From Aquisalimonas sp. (lineage in GTDB: Bacteria; Pseudomonadota; Gammaproteobacteria; Nitrococcales; Aquisalimonadaceae): a DNA stretch of 64,000 nucleotides. The position numbers and the translations under genes were made by a program. Below the pieces are notes generated by a model. The model did not search any database. It worked only from the letters and a program-made list of their open reading frames with translations, and was not told the origin of the DNA. The stretch covers positions 62,001-126,000 of the forward strand of contig SLBZ01000015.1 in assembly GCA_007126095.1 (NCBI GenBank). Direction: 5' to 3'. Positions 1-8,852 of the stretch are shown here, piece by piece (the first letter of the stretch is position 1; every line of letters begins with the position of its first letter).

Positions 1-111
1 ACATTGTTGGCGGCGTGGTTGCGGCTAAGATGTTCGATCATTGCCGGATGATGTCATCACGCCTCCACGGTCAGGGCAGCGGAGCGACCGAGAGAAAGGA
101 CCCGATCACGC

Positions 112-1356
112 ATGGCACTCATCACCCCCCAACGCTTTCTCAGGTTTGCGGCGGAGCAGTACCCCCTGCTCAGGGAGCTTCTGGACACGGGTGCCGTGAC
201 CGAGCCCGAGCTCATGGCCAGCATTGGCAGGCACCGGCGCCCGGCGGACCCGGAACCCTCCACCATCCGCGAGAACCTGCTCGCCATGGGGTTCCTGGAG
301 CGCCGGCCGGAATCCGACGGACTGGAGTTTCCGCAGCCGCTGGAGCGCTTCCTGCGCTACCTGCACCGTGAGCATCACCTTACCTCTGCCTCCCAGCTGG
401 AGAGTTACGTCGAGGACATCGCGCGCCTGGAGTCGGAACTCAACACCGCCGTGGCCGCGCCGCAGTCCACCGACCTGCCGTTCGTGCTCGAGGAGCTCGC
501 CGCCCGCATCGAGGAGATCCGTCACGACATCGCCGGCAACAAGGAAGCGATCACCGACGCCGTGATCCGCTTCCAGGCCAACCCCGACGCCCTCTCCCTG
601 CAGGCACGCTATGCGCGGGTGATCTGGCTCTGGGAGCGCTATCTGGTGCCGGTGCAGGAACTGATCGACACCGAGCGGGTCATGGAAGAGCACCTCAACA
701 GCCTCGATCGCAGCATGCTCGACGCCGAAGGTGCCCTGGCCGCGGAGCGCCCGGACCTGGCCGGCGGCGTGCGCGAGAACCGGCTGCGTCTCTACCGCAT
801 GCGCCGGCAGATCGTGGACGACTTCCGCGAGTCCATGCTCGAGCTGCAACCCCTGTATCAGCGGGCCATGCGCGAGAGCGAGACGGCGCGGGATGTCAGC
901 CACGTGCTGGATCATGTCCGGCGCCACGGCGCCGGCAGCCTGGCGCTGGAGGAGCGCGTGGGGGCGCCGGTGAGCCGTCACGAGGGCCTGTTCGGTGATC
1001 TTGCCGCCAAGGCCTATCTGTACCGTCTCGCCGATTTCCAGCCCCGCGGGCGGGTGGAGCTGGACGCCGCGCTGGAAGACGGCGGCGAGCCCATCAACCG
1101 GGTGGACCTCACCACTCTGTTCGGCGAACTGGAATCGGAGCAGCCGGATGACGCCCTGGAGTGGCTGGTGGACTCCCTGGCGGACCGTGGCGGCTCCGTG
1201 CGCGATCTGCTGACCGTCTTCGGGCGTGCCGTGCGTCGCCTGGAGACGCAGCCCGGCAGCGAGCCCCGTGACTATCAGTTTGGTGACTACACGCTGCGCA
1301 CCTACCCGCGCAGCCTGACCAACGAGACCATGGAAACCGATCATGAGCGCGACTGA
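112..1356 (+). CDS. MksF/JetA-like kleisin subunit of an SMC-type complex
   Basis: First gene of a three-gene set ending in an SMC-like ATPase. The 414-residue product is acidic and helical, with no signal peptide or membrane segment. The N-terminal ~90 residues look like a winged-helix module, followed by long helices; size and position fit the kleisin-like MksF/JetA subunit that bridges the ATPase heads. A purine-rich AGAGAAAGGA about 11 bases upstream supports the ATG. Its 3' end overlaps the next gene by 14 bases, so translation is probably coupled. Family assignment rests on gene order, sizes and the ATPase downstream; sequence similarity to JetA could not be tested. The cassette may extend upstream of the window, although the 111 bases before this gene show no convincing gene. 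Confidence 0.6.
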   Translation: MALITPQRFLRFAAEQYPLLRELLDTGAVTEPELMASIGRHRRPADPEPSTIRENLLAMGFLERRPESDGLEFPQPLERFLRYLHREHHLTSASQLESYVEDIARLESELNTAVAAPQSTDLPFVLEELAARIEEIRHDIAGNKEAITDAVIRFQANPDALSLQARYARVIWLWERYLVPVQELIDTERVMEEHLNSLDRSMLDAEGALAAERPDLAGGVRENRLRLYRMRRQIVDDFRESMLELQPLYQRAMRESETARDVSHVLDHVRRHGAGSLALEERVGAPVSRHEGLFGDLAAKAYLYRLADFQPRGRVELDAALEDGGEPINRVDLTTLFGELESEQPDDALEWLVDSLADRGGSVRDLLTVFGRAVRRLETQPGSEPRDYQFGDYTLRTYPRSLTNETMETDHERD

Positions 1357-1936
1357 AGACGAGGGCCGCTTCGATCTGCCCGGTCTTGCCGAGATCTTCG
1401 GTGAACTCTCCCGCGGCCGCCACATCTGCGCCGAGGACGGCCGGCCTTACCACGAGCTGCAGGAACACGAAGCGGCCTTCGAGGAGCTGTTCGACCGGCT
1501 GGGCTACCGGCTTCAGGCGGATGAACGCGGCTTCTACTACTTCCAGGCCCAGGAGGCGCAGTCCGTGAGCGGGCAGACGCGGCGCTCCGCCGTGTTCTTC
1601 CTCATTCTGGTGGAGGCCCTGTGGGCGGACGAGGGCGGCCCCGAGCCGCTGGAGGATCTGGTCATGGAGCGCAGCTGGAGTATTCCCGACCTGCCGCACC
1701 TGGGGCGCGAACGCTATGTGGAGATCATGGAACAGCTCGACCGCACACCGGACGAAGACCTGCTGCGCGACGAGGTGAAGCGGCTGGTGCGCTTCGGCTT
1801 CGCCGCCTGGAACGACGACGAACGGTTCCGCTTCCGCGCACCGGCGCTACGGTTTCTGGACATCGCCCGGGAAGTCGCCGACGGGCTCCGCGCCGAGGCC
1901 GCCGACGAGGCGCCGGCCCGGGAGGTGCAGGCATGA
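1343..1936 (+). CDS. MksE/JetB-like small subunit of an SMC-type complex
   Basis: A 197-residue acidic protein between the putative kleisin and the SMC ATPase. Length and position match MksE/JetB (DUF4194-like), the winged-helix subunit that binds the kleisin. The middle contains a helix-turn-helix-like stretch around VSGQTRRSAVFFLILVEAL (residues about 74-92), and the C-terminal third (KRLVRFGFAAWNDDERFRFR) looks like a second winged helix, as in MksE-type proteins. It overlaps the upstream gene by 14 bases, and its stop shares ATGA with the next start, the layout expected for a stoichiometric complex. Family-level identification is by context; the fold is inferred. Confidence 0.6.
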   Translation: MSATEDEGRFDLPGLAEIFGELSRGRHICAEDGRPYHELQEHEAAFEELFDRLGYRLQADERGFYYFQAQEAQSVSGQTRRSAVFFLILVEALWADEGGPEPLEDLVMERSWSIPDLPHLGRERYVEIMEQLDRTPDEDLLRDEVKRLVRFGFAAWNDDERFRFRAPALRFLDIAREVADGLRAEAADEAPAREVQA

Positions 1937-4692
1937 AGCGGCTCGGACCGACGCGCCTGGTGCTGATCAACTCCGGCCCGTATGACTACGGCGAAGTGGC
2001 CCTGGATCGCAGCGGCCACCTGGTGGGCGAGAACAACGTCGGCAAGACGAGTCTGATCGCGGTGCTGCAGTTTCTCTACGTCTCCGAACAGAAAGACATG
2101 CACTTCGCCGAAGATCAGGAAACCACCCGACAGTTCTACTTCGGCAGCGACCGCAGTTTCATCGTCTTCGAGGCCAATGCACCGGACGGCGTGAAGTGCG
2201 TGCTCATCCAGGGGCTGGGCCCGGCGCAGATGCACGGCTACCAGCGCTGGATCTATGACGGCCCGTTCCGGCGCGACCACTATGTCGACGGCACCACCGT
2301 ACGCCCGGCCGCCGAGATCATCGCCACGCTGGAGCAGGAGTGTGGCGCCCGCCGCGTGCAGCCGGGCGAGTTGCGCCAGGCGCTGACCGGTCAGGGGCGG
2401 CGCACAGGCGTGCCGCTGCTGGGCATCGTGCCGGTCCGCCAGCCGGAGAACTACGGTCGTTTCCTGCGCGTGTTCCGCAACCTGATTCATCTGGATCGCG
2501 TGCGCCAGCACGACCTGAAGAACCTCTTCATCGAGATCGCCCGCGATCACATCCCCGCCACGGAGATCAATCTGGCGGAGCGTTACGGCTCCATGTTCGA
2601 CGCCGTCCGCCGCGATACCAACACCCAGAAGGCGTTCGAACACGTCCGCGTCAGCATCGAGGAAGCTATCGCCGCGGATGGCGAGCGCTCCCGCCAGCGG
2701 GGTCAGCTTCTGCCCGCCTGGCAGCGCTACAAGGCGCTGTTCGAGGCGGAGTCCCAGGCGCTGGATGACCAGCAGGCACGGGTCCGCAACCGGCAGGCGG
2801 CGCTGGAGCAGCGGCAGACCGAAGTGGCGGAGCGGATCAGCGCCCTGGGCGAGGAAAAGCAGGCCGTGGATCGGCAGCTCGGCGAGGTGATGTCCCAGTT
2901 CAAGACGCTGGAACAACGCGCCAGCGAGTTCAGCGGTTTCGATGAAGCCTTCGAGCGGCAGGCCCTGTCCACCCAGCAGGCCAGCCTGGAAGCGTGCCGC
3001 CGGCGCCTGTACGCGGCGGAGTCCGCCGATGCCCCGGAGGCGGTGCAGCGGCGGCTGGAGCACAACCGTGCCGCCCGCCTTGAGCTGGCCCACCGGCTGG
3101 AGAACGCCCGCCAGTTGCTGGCCGCCGATCTGCGGGAGGTGTATAGCGACGAGCAGTTGGGGCTGCTGTTCCGCCTGGTCAATCCGGCGCTGCTCGGGCA
3201 GGTGCTGGGCGAGAGCGGAATCACCGTCCACGATCGTGCCGCCCTGCACCAGCGCCTGGATGGCCTGCTGGCCAACATCGACGAACAGGGGGTGTTCCGG
3301 GATGAGGCCCTGAGCGTTCACCTGGAGGCGTTGCCCGAGGCGGATCTGGCCGGCCTCAGCGACCCGGAGGCGATCCAGGCGCGGCTGAACGAACTCGACG
3401 CCGCCATTACCCGCGACGAGACGGCACTGCAGGCCGCTGAGTCCCGTCAGGCGCTGGAAGCCGAGCGGCAGCAGCTGGAGGCTGAGTGCCGGCAGGCGGA
3501 GAAGCGCCTGGACGCCCACGCGGAGCTGACCGCCATGCGCGAGCAGGCCGCCGACTGGCGCGTGCAGCAGCGCGAGCTGGAAGCGCAGGCCGAGTCGCTG
3601 CGCCAGCAGCAGGAGGCCCTGCGCCAGGAAGCGGATCAGCTGCGCCAGGACCTGGAGCAGAGTGTCCAGCAGCTCAAGCAGCTGGGGGCCGAGAAGGGCG
3701 AGCTGCGTACCGCGCACGAAGCGCTGTTCGAGCGCATGAATCAGGCCCCGGAGCGTTTCGACTGGAACGCCGACACCCTGGCCTGGGCGCTGGATTCGGC
3801 GCGCGAGGGCCGAGAGGCCGTGGAGCAGATCCTCCAGGACGAGGAGGCGCTCAGCCGCCGCGTCACCGAAGCGCTGCAGCGGATCGCCAGTCAGCCCCAC
3901 CACGTGCGGTTCATGGGCGACGGCCCGGAGGCGCACCGTCTGCGCGAGCTGCGCGACCGGCTGGAGAATTTCGAACAGGAGCGCGAAGCGCTGCGTCAGC
4001 GCTGGCAGGGTCTGCTCAAGGGGCTGGGGCAGGAGGCGGCGCAGCTGCTGCAGGGGCTGGACGTGCTGGAGCGCGAGTGCGACCAGCTCAATGCTCGGAT
4101 CAGCGAGTTGAGCATTTCCAACCTGCAGGGGCTGGAGGTGCGAGTGGAACGCAACCGCGACCTGGTCGCCCAGCTCAGTGCGCTGCGCCGGCAAGGGCAG
4201 GATCAGGGCAGTTTCACCTTCGGCGCCGACGACGAGCTGGACCTGGACGACGCCCTGGAGCGCGTCGACCACGCCCTGCGCGAGCGGCCGCAGATCCGCC
4301 TGGCCGACGCCTACGAACTGGCCTTCGACGTCACACTCCCCAATGGCCAGTCCCGTTCCTATGCGCAGTTGAGCCAGATCCAGTCCAACGGCACCACGGT
4401 GACCATCAAGGTGGTGATCAACCTGCTGCTGCTGCGCGGGCTGCTGAAGGCCCGACAGCCGGTCACCGTGCCCTTCTACCTGGACGAAGTGGCGGCGCTG
4501 TCGCCGAACAACGTCCGCTCGATTCTCGATCTGGCCACATCACAGGATTTCGTGCCCATCCTGGCGAGTCCCAGCGAGCTGGAGGCGGCCGAGATCATCT
4601 ACCTGCTGCGGCCCACGGCCAAGGGGCGGCTGGTGCTCACCGACGCCCACCGTGTCGAGGTGACGCGTCTGCCCGACGCGGCCACGGGATGA
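1933..4692 (+). CDS. SMC-like coiled-coil ATPase (MksB/JetC-like)
   Basis: A 919-residue ATPase with SMC/Rad50 layout. Walker A is GENNVGKTS (residues 32-40, Lys38). Residues about 290-740 are glutamine/glutamate/arginine-rich coiled coil with a break near 400-480 that may be the hinge. The C-terminal head carries Walker B in VPFYLDEVAAL (Asp851, Glu852). The place of the ABC signature (LSGGE in SMC proteins) is taken by LSQIQSNGTT (about 812-821), a non-canonical form. The ATG at 1933 is chosen because it makes an ATGA overlap with the upstream stop; the frame is open further upstream but would run through the previous gene. It probably acts as the DNA-loop-extruding motor of a MksBEF/Wadjet-type complex. 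No JetD/MksG nuclease gene follows. Confidence 0.75.
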   Translation: MKRLGPTRLVLINSGPYDYGEVALDRSGHLVGENNVGKTSLIAVLQFLYVSEQKDMHFAEDQETTRQFYFGSDRSFIVFEANAPDGVKCVLIQGLGPAQMHGYQRWIYDGPFRRDHYVDGTTVRPAAEIIATLEQECGARRVQPGELRQALTGQGRRTGVPLLGIVPVRQPENYGRFLRVFRNLIHLDRVRQHDLKNLFIEIARDHIPATEINLAERYGSMFDAVRRDTNTQKAFEHVRVSIEEAIAADGERSRQRGQLLPAWQRYKALFEAESQALDDQQARVRNRQAALEQRQTEVAERISALGEEKQAVDRQLGEVMSQFKTLEQRASEFSGFDEAFERQALSTQQASLEACRRRLYAAESADAPEAVQRRLEHNRAARLELAHRLENARQLLAADLREVYSDEQLGLLFRLVNPALLGQVLGESGITVHDRAALHQRLDGLLANIDEQGVFRDEALSVHLEALPEADLAGLSDPEAIQARLNELDAAITRDETALQAAESRQALEAERQQLEAECRQAEKRLDAHAELTAMREQAADWRVQQRELEAQAESLRQQQEALRQEADQLRQDLEQSVQQLKQLGAEKGELRTAHEALFERMNQAPERFDWNADTLAWALDSAREGREAVEQILQDEEALSRRVTEALQRIASQPHHVRFMGDGPEAHRLRELRDRLENFEQEREALRQRWQGLLKGLGQEAAQLLQGLDVLERECDQLNARISELSISNLQGLEVRVERNRDLVAQLSALRRQGQDQGSFTFGADDELDLDDALERVDHALRERPQIRLADAYELAFDVTLPNGQSRSYAQLSQIQSNGTTVTIKVVINLLLLRGLLKARQPVTVPFYLDEVAALSPNNVRSILDLATSQDFVPILASPSELEAAEIIYLLRPTAKGRLVLTDAHRVEVTRLPDAATG

Positions 4693-4770
4693 TCGGCCGA
4701 GTTGCCGAACTGTGATGTGTTTCGCAGTCCGGCCACGCCCCCGACCGCCAAGCTGGCATGGCTACTTGGG

Positions 4771-4829
4771 GATTCGCCGCAATGCATGTGCACCTGAAGC
4801 TGGTGCCCCCGCAGTGCATTGCGGGAATC
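4771..4829. repeat. Long imperfect inverted repeat between the SMC operon and the next gene
   Basis: Arms GATTCGCCGCAATGCA (4771-4786) and TGCATTGCGGGAATC (4815-4829) are complementary except for one bulged base. An inner GCACC/GGTGC stem (4790-4794 and 4802-4806) closes a seven-base loop. There is no T-tract, so it is not a classical terminator. It may be a structured leader of the next gene, an mRNA 3' end of the SMC operon, or one copy of a dispersed palindrome. Confidence 0.6.
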
Positions 4830-4860
4830 GTGTGCCGACATCCTCGATTCGGACCGGGCC

Positions 4861-5265
4861 ATGGACGCCATCAACTACGCGACGCTGCACCTGAGCGACA
4901 ACGACTGCGCCGTTCTGCGCTCACTGATCATCCTGCTCCAGGCCGACGGCCGGATGACCTGGCAGGAGGTGCCCCCCGAGGATGCACAGCTGGTGTTTCT
5001 GGACGTGGACGCCGCGCCTGATGGCACCTGGGAGTCCGCACCGGCAGAGACGCTGGTGTGGTGCAGCAGAACGCCATCCGATCAGGCCGAGTATGTCCTG
5101 CAGCTGCCGGTGAAACTGAAAACCCTGCGCCCCGTGTTCGCCCGCCTTGATGCGGAGTTGCCTGCACAGGCATCGGGCCGGGAGGCGGCATCATCAGCGT
5201 CGGAGGGCGCCGCCGGGGATGCGGGGGAGTCCCGCGACATCTTCAGCAACGTGCGCGGCCTGTGA
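4861..5265 (+). CDS. Hypothetical acidic protein
   Basis: A 134-residue protein that I do not recognise. The frame is open from a TTG at 4819, but that start and a GTG at 4831 lie in or beside the large inverted repeat; the ATG at 4861 is the first ATG and gives a compact start (MDAINYATL). No good Shine-Dalgarno sequence precedes any of these. The first ~90 residues look like a small alpha/beta domain (LVFLDVDAAPDG resembles a beta strand with an acidic cluster); the last ~40 are Ala/Ser/Glu-rich and probably disordered. No signal peptide or membrane segment. It stands alone, convergent with the EamA gene with only 5 bases between stops. Confidence 0.55.
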   Translation: MDAINYATLHLSDNDCAVLRSLIILLQADGRMTWQEVPPEDAQLVFLDVDAAPDGTWESAPAETLVWCSRTPSDQAEYVLQLPVKLKTLRPVFARLDAELPAQASGREAASSASEGAAGDAGESRDIFSNVRGL

Positions 5266-5270
5266 GCCGC

Positions 5271-6158
5271 TCAGCCTGACGTCGACGGATCGAACGCGGC
5301 GCTGTGTCGGCGCAGACGCCGCTTCTCCGCCAGACTGATCAGCACGAGCGGGCCGACGATCAGTACCGAACCCACCACGAACCACGCATCCGGGATCTCC
5401 TGGAACCAGAGCCAGCCAAAGGCGATGGCCCAGATCAGGCCGGTGTACTCGGCGCTGGTGACCTGGTTGGCGGCAACGCTGCGATAGGCGAGGATCACGG
5501 AGCCGTTGTAGCCGAGGATGAACAGCGCCGAGCCCATGGCGGCCGGCACCAGCGACCAGTCCCACGGCGCCCCCTCCCAAACGGCCAGCGCAAAGGCGGC
5601 CGGAACCGCATAGATGTGGGTGAGAATCAGCGTATGCGCCATGGACTGCCCGGCGGGCAGCTTGCGCACCAGCAGCGCGTTCAGGCCCAGCGCCGCCGCC
5701 GCCCCCAGGGCGCTGATGCCCTGCCAGGAAAACTCCATGGGCCGAAGGATGACGATGATGCCGATGAAGCCGCTGATCACGGCCAGGATGCTGAGGCCGG
5801 TGGCGCGCTCGCGGAAGATCACCACGGCCAGCACCATGACGATCAGCGGTGCGGCGTAGAACAGCGCATTGGCCGTGGCCAGCGGCAGGTTGACCAGGGC
5901 CACCACCATGCAGAACACGCCAACCAGGCTGATGTGCGCGCGCACCACGTGAATCCGTGTCCCTCTGAACAGCGCGCCCCGGTCGATCATGGGCAGGAAG
6001 GGCAGCAATAGCAGCAGCGTGCACAGCACGCGCAGGAACACGAACTGCAGCGCGGGCATGTCGCCACCCTGCGTCTTGATGATGATGTCCGAGAAGATCG
6101 CAAGCAGGTTGCCGATCACCAGTAGGACAATGGCGCTGTGAACGGTCTTTCCCGACAT
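5271..6158 (-). CDS. EamA/DMT-family transporter
   Basis: A 295-residue inner-membrane protein with about ten hydrophobic segments in two repeated EamA halves (about residues 8-140 and 150-285). Motifs such as LPLATANALFYAAPLIVMVLA and VISGFIGIIVILRP are typical of the S-adenosylmethionine/metabolite exporter branch of the drug/metabolite superfamily. Substrate cannot be read from sequence. It is divergent from a LysR regulator across 124 bases containing a strong dyad, so the LysR protein may control it. Confidence 0.85.
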   Translation of the reverse strand: MSGKTVHSAIVLLVIGNLLAIFSDIIIKTQGGDMPALQFVFLRVLCTLLLLLPFLPMIDRGALFRGTRIHVVRAHISLVGVFCMVVALVNLPLATANALFYAAPLIVMVLAVVIFRERATGLSILAVISGFIGIIVILRPMEFSWQGISALGAAAALGLNALLVRKLPAGQSMAHTLILTHIYAVPAAFALAVWEGAPWDWSLVPAAMGSALFILGYNGSVILAYRSVAANQVTSAEYTGLIWAIAFGWLWFQEIPDAWFVVGSVLIVGPLVLISLAEKRRLRRHSAAFDPSTSG

Positions 6159-6245
6159 GGGTGCAGCGTCTCCGCCAGGTGGCCCCGGCCTCGGTCGTGT
6201 GGAACTCAGGTGGACGGATCATAGGTGGCAAAAAGCATCTTGTAT

Positions 6246-6277
6246 AATGATCTAAATTGTGACGCTATTAGATAATT
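6246..6277. promoter_or_regulatory. Candidate LysR operator between eamA and lysR
   Basis: ATCTAA (6250-6255) and TTAGAT (6268-6273) form a perfect 6-12-6 inverted repeat, extended outward by AAT (6246-6248) and ATT (6275-6277) with one mismatched position between. It ends 5 bases before the LysR start and overlaps a TATAAT (6243-6248). An A/T-rich dyad of this size between divergent genes is what LysR-type regulators bind. No convincing -35 box was seen in either direction. Confidence 0.55.
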
Positions 6278-6282
6278 GAATA

Positions 6283-7227
6283 ATGAAGCTGCCACCGCTC
6301 AAGGCGTTGCCCGTATTCGAAGCCGTTGCCCGGCTGAACAGTTTTTCCCGGGCTGCCGAAGAGTTGCGTGTCAGCCAGAGCGCGGTCAGTCACCGGATCC
6401 GGCAGCTGGAGGATTATCTCGGGGAGGCCCTGTTCCTGCGCGGCGGGCGTCGGCTCTCCCTCACGGACGAGGGGCGCGCCTATCTGGAGACGGTCAGCGC
6501 CGCACTCGGTCAGATCGAACGGGCCAGCGAGCAGCTGCAGGGTCGGGGCGGCACGCGTCTGCGGCTGGCGGTGCACAGCTCCTTCGCCGTCCGCTGGCTG
6601 ATTCCGCGGATGCCGGACCTGCAGCGCCGGCACCCGGAAGTGGAGCTGATGCTGGAGATGATGGATGATGCGCCCGCGTTGTCCGAACGGGTCGCCGACG
6701 CGTTCATCACGCTGCACGCCAGACAGCGCGGGTTCACCACCGAAGCGCTCTACCGCGAACGGCTGTTCCCTATCTGCAGCCGCGGGTTCTGGCAGCGCGT
6801 GTGCGCGGACCTGCGGCAGGATGGTCTGATCGATGATGACGTGCCGCAACGCCTGGATGCGGCGTGGCTGACCCGGTACCCCTTGCTGTCGGCATCCAGC
6901 ATCATGGGGCAGCCTGGCGAGGACTGGCAGACCTGGCTCGCCGCCGGTGGTGTCCGTCTGCCCGACTCCGTGCGCATGCAGCACTTCAGCCACATGCTCA
7001 TGGCTCACGCCGCGACCCGTCACCACCAGGGCATTGCGCTCACCAACGACTATATGATCGACACGGCCGATGACCCGGATCTGGTGCGGCTGCCCTGCTA
7101 CACGGTGTATACGGGAGATACGTTCCGTCTCGCCTACAAGAGCAGCCGCCGCAACGAGCCCGGCCTGCGGCTGCTCCGGGACTGGCTGCTTCAGCAGGCG
7201 CGTCAGTCGGGGTTATTGCCGGGCTAG
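6283..7227 (+). CDS. LysR-family transcriptional regulator (GcvA-like)
   Basis: A 314-residue LysR protein. The N-terminal winged helix-turn-helix (about 5-64) reads LPPLKALPVFEAVARLNSF, SRAAEELRVSQSAVSHRIRQ and LEDYLGEALFLR, the pattern of GcvA-type regulators. Residues about 90-300 form the effector-binding domain (VHSSFAVRWLIPRMPDLQRR). The protein probably binds the dyad just upstream and could control the divergent EamA exporter as well as itself. The inducer is unknown. Confidence 0.88.
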   Translation: MKLPPLKALPVFEAVARLNSFSRAAEELRVSQSAVSHRIRQLEDYLGEALFLRGGRRLSLTDEGRAYLETVSAALGQIERASEQLQGRGGTRLRLAVHSSFAVRWLIPRMPDLQRRHPEVELMLEMMDDAPALSERVADAFITLHARQRGFTTEALYRERLFPICSRGFWQRVCADLRQDGLIDDDVPQRLDAAWLTRYPLLSASSIMGQPGEDWQTWLAAGGVRLPDSVRMQHFSHMLMAHAATRHHQGIALTNDYMIDTADDPDLVRLPCYTVYTGDTFRLAYKSSRRNEPGLRLLRDWLLQQARQSGLLPG

Positions 7228-7245
7228 CTGTGGGGTCTCATCAGG

Positions 7246-8142
7246 TCATGGCAGCCCGGCATGGGGGATATCCACGGTACAGGTCATCAACGTCGCCTCA
7301 AGGGCCGCGCGCCGACGGCGTTCGCTGGAGTCCGGTGCGCAGCATAGTAGCAGGGTCCGGCCGTCGGCGCCGCCGAGCATGCAGGCGAAGACACCCTGTC
7401 CGTCGGCGGTCACGGTATCAACAATGGTGCCGCCTGGGGCAACGCGTAGGCACCGCTGGCCCATGGCGTCCGCGACCCACAGGCAGCCTTCGGCATCCAG
7501 GCAGCACCCGTCCGGCGCCGTCTCGAGCTGTTCCGTGACCGCCCGGCGGGTGGTCAGCGCGGGCTCCGGGCCCAGCTGCGCCCAGGTGCGCCGGTCCGAG
7601 AGCGAGCCGTCGGCGTTGATGGTAAAAGCGGTGTAGCGCCCGCGGAAGGTCTCGCCCACCAGCAGGGTCGCGCCATCCGGGGTGATCGCCATGCCGTTGG
7701 GGAAGGCCAGGTCATCAGCAACCCGGGCGATCCCGCCGTCCGGGTCCACACGGAGCAGCCCGGTGGTCGCCGGGTCTGCTCCCTGCATCAGGTCGAAGCC
7801 GAAATTCCCCACCCAGGCACGCCCCTGCGCGTCCACCACCATATCGTTGCAGTGCCACGCTGCGTGGTCGGAGAGGTCGGCGTGAGGCGTCACCGATCCG
7901 TCCGGCCAGCGGCGCAGCAGCCGCCGGTCGCCCATGGAGACCACCAGCAGCGAGCCGTCGGGCATCCAGCCCAGGCCGGAGGGCTGGGCGGGGACGTCCA
8001 GTATGCGGGTGGCTGTGCCCTCCGGAGTCACGGTGTAGACCCCGTGGCGGTAGAAATCCGAAACCCACCACTGGCCGTCCCGCCACCGCGGACCCTCGAA
8101 AAACGCCCCTCCGGTGAGCAGTGTGCGTGCCTGGCGTGTCAT
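7246..8142 (-). CDS. SMP-30/gluconolactonase family protein
   Basis: A 298-residue six-bladed beta-propeller of the SMP-30/LRE family. Metal-binding positions are visible: Glu in FFEGPRW near residue 17, Asn in WHCNDMVVDAQGRAW, Asn in FPNGMAITPDG and Asp in CLWVADAMG. Members hydrolyse sugar lactones or other small esters; the substrate here is unknown. It has no signal peptide, so it is cytosolic. It is convergent with the LysR gene 18 bases away and not obviously in an operon. Confidence 0.85.
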   Translation of the reverse strand: MTRQARTLLTGGAFFEGPRWRDGQWWVSDFYRHGVYTVTPEGTATRILDVPAQPSGLGWMPDGSLLVVSMGDRRLLRRWPDGSVTPHADLSDHAAWHCNDMVVDAQGRAWVGNFGFDLMQGADPATTGLLRVDPDGGIARVADDLAFPNGMAITPDGATLLVGETFRGRYTAFTINADGSLSDRRTWAQLGPEPALTTRRAVTEQLETAPDGCCLDAEGCLWVADAMGQRCLRVAPGGTIVDTVTADGQGVFACMLGGADGRTLLLCCAPDSSERRRRAALEATLMTCTVDIPHAGLP

Positions 8143-8273
8143 GGCGGTCTCCGTGCCGGTTCCGGTGCGGTCCGTCCGACGCTACCCAAGCCGGGTGACT
8201 GTGACAAGCCGGCAGCGCTGGCGTAGACTTCAGCCTCCTTCCTTACGCAACGGAAATCGCGAATCAACACCTT

Positions 8274-8852
8274 ATGAGTGACAATCCGAATCCGCAGGGC
8301 AAGGGACAGGTGCCGGTGCTGGCTGCGTTGACGGAGAATCAGCACGCCACGGCCGCGGTGCCGCCGAAGCATATCGAGCAGGTGTCGGTGGAGCTATTCA
8401 CGTCGCTTTTCGTGCTGGAGAGCGATTTCAGCTTCAAACCGGTGCCGGGCAATACCTACTGGCTCTACCAGAAGGAGGGTCGCTTCTGGCTGTCGCCGGT
8501 ACCGCCGCAGGAGTGGTCGCCGACCGTCTACGGTCGCTACATCGGCGAGTGCCAGCTGCAGACGGACATGAGCTGGACGCTCATGCTGGCCGAGGACGTT
8601 GCCGAAGACCGGGCGTTTCTGGCCTACCTGGAAGACAAGCGGGCGCGCTTTGAGGAGACGCTGGAGTCAGCGGAGACCCTGGACGATGCGCTGCCGGTGC
8701 ACGAATCGCGGCTACCGTTTTACCAGCGGGCGTTCGCCTACGCGTTGGCGCACTCCCTGGGCACCTCCATGGAGCGCTCGGGCATCCGCGCGCTGTCGTA
8801 CAATGAGGCGCGCGGCCTGCTCACCCATCAGCCGGATTCCGGCGACGCGTGA
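8274..8852 (+). CDS. DUF2452-like protein of unknown function
   Basis: A 192-residue soluble protein. The N-terminus NPNPQGKG followed by VPVL, and the central WLYQKEGRFWLSPVPPQEW, recall DUF2452 proteins of proteobacteria, which have no known function. No signal peptide, no cysteines, no catalytic motif that I can see. The start lacks a clear Shine-Dalgarno sequence. Its 3' end overlaps the convergent diguanylate cyclase gene by 25 bases. Confidence 0.6.
   Translation: MSDNPNPQGKGQVPVLAALTENQHATAAVPPKHIEQVSVELFTSLFVLESDFSFKPVPGNTYWLYQKEGRFWLSPVPPQEWSPTVYGRYIGECQLQTDMSWTLMLAEDVAEDRAFLAYLEDKRARFEETLESAETLDDALPVHESRLPFYQRAFAYALAHSLGTSMERSGIRALSYNEARGLLTHQPDSGDA

Noticed and set aside
1714..4272. 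Long antisense open frame (852 codons) opposite the SMC-like gene
   Set aside because: Leucine/glutamine-rich translation without domain motifs, mirror of a GC-rich coding strand; the plus strand carries clear ATPase motifs.
4693..5265. JetD/MksG nuclease after the SMC-like gene
   Set aside because: The 134-residue product has no Toprim-like motif and is far too short.
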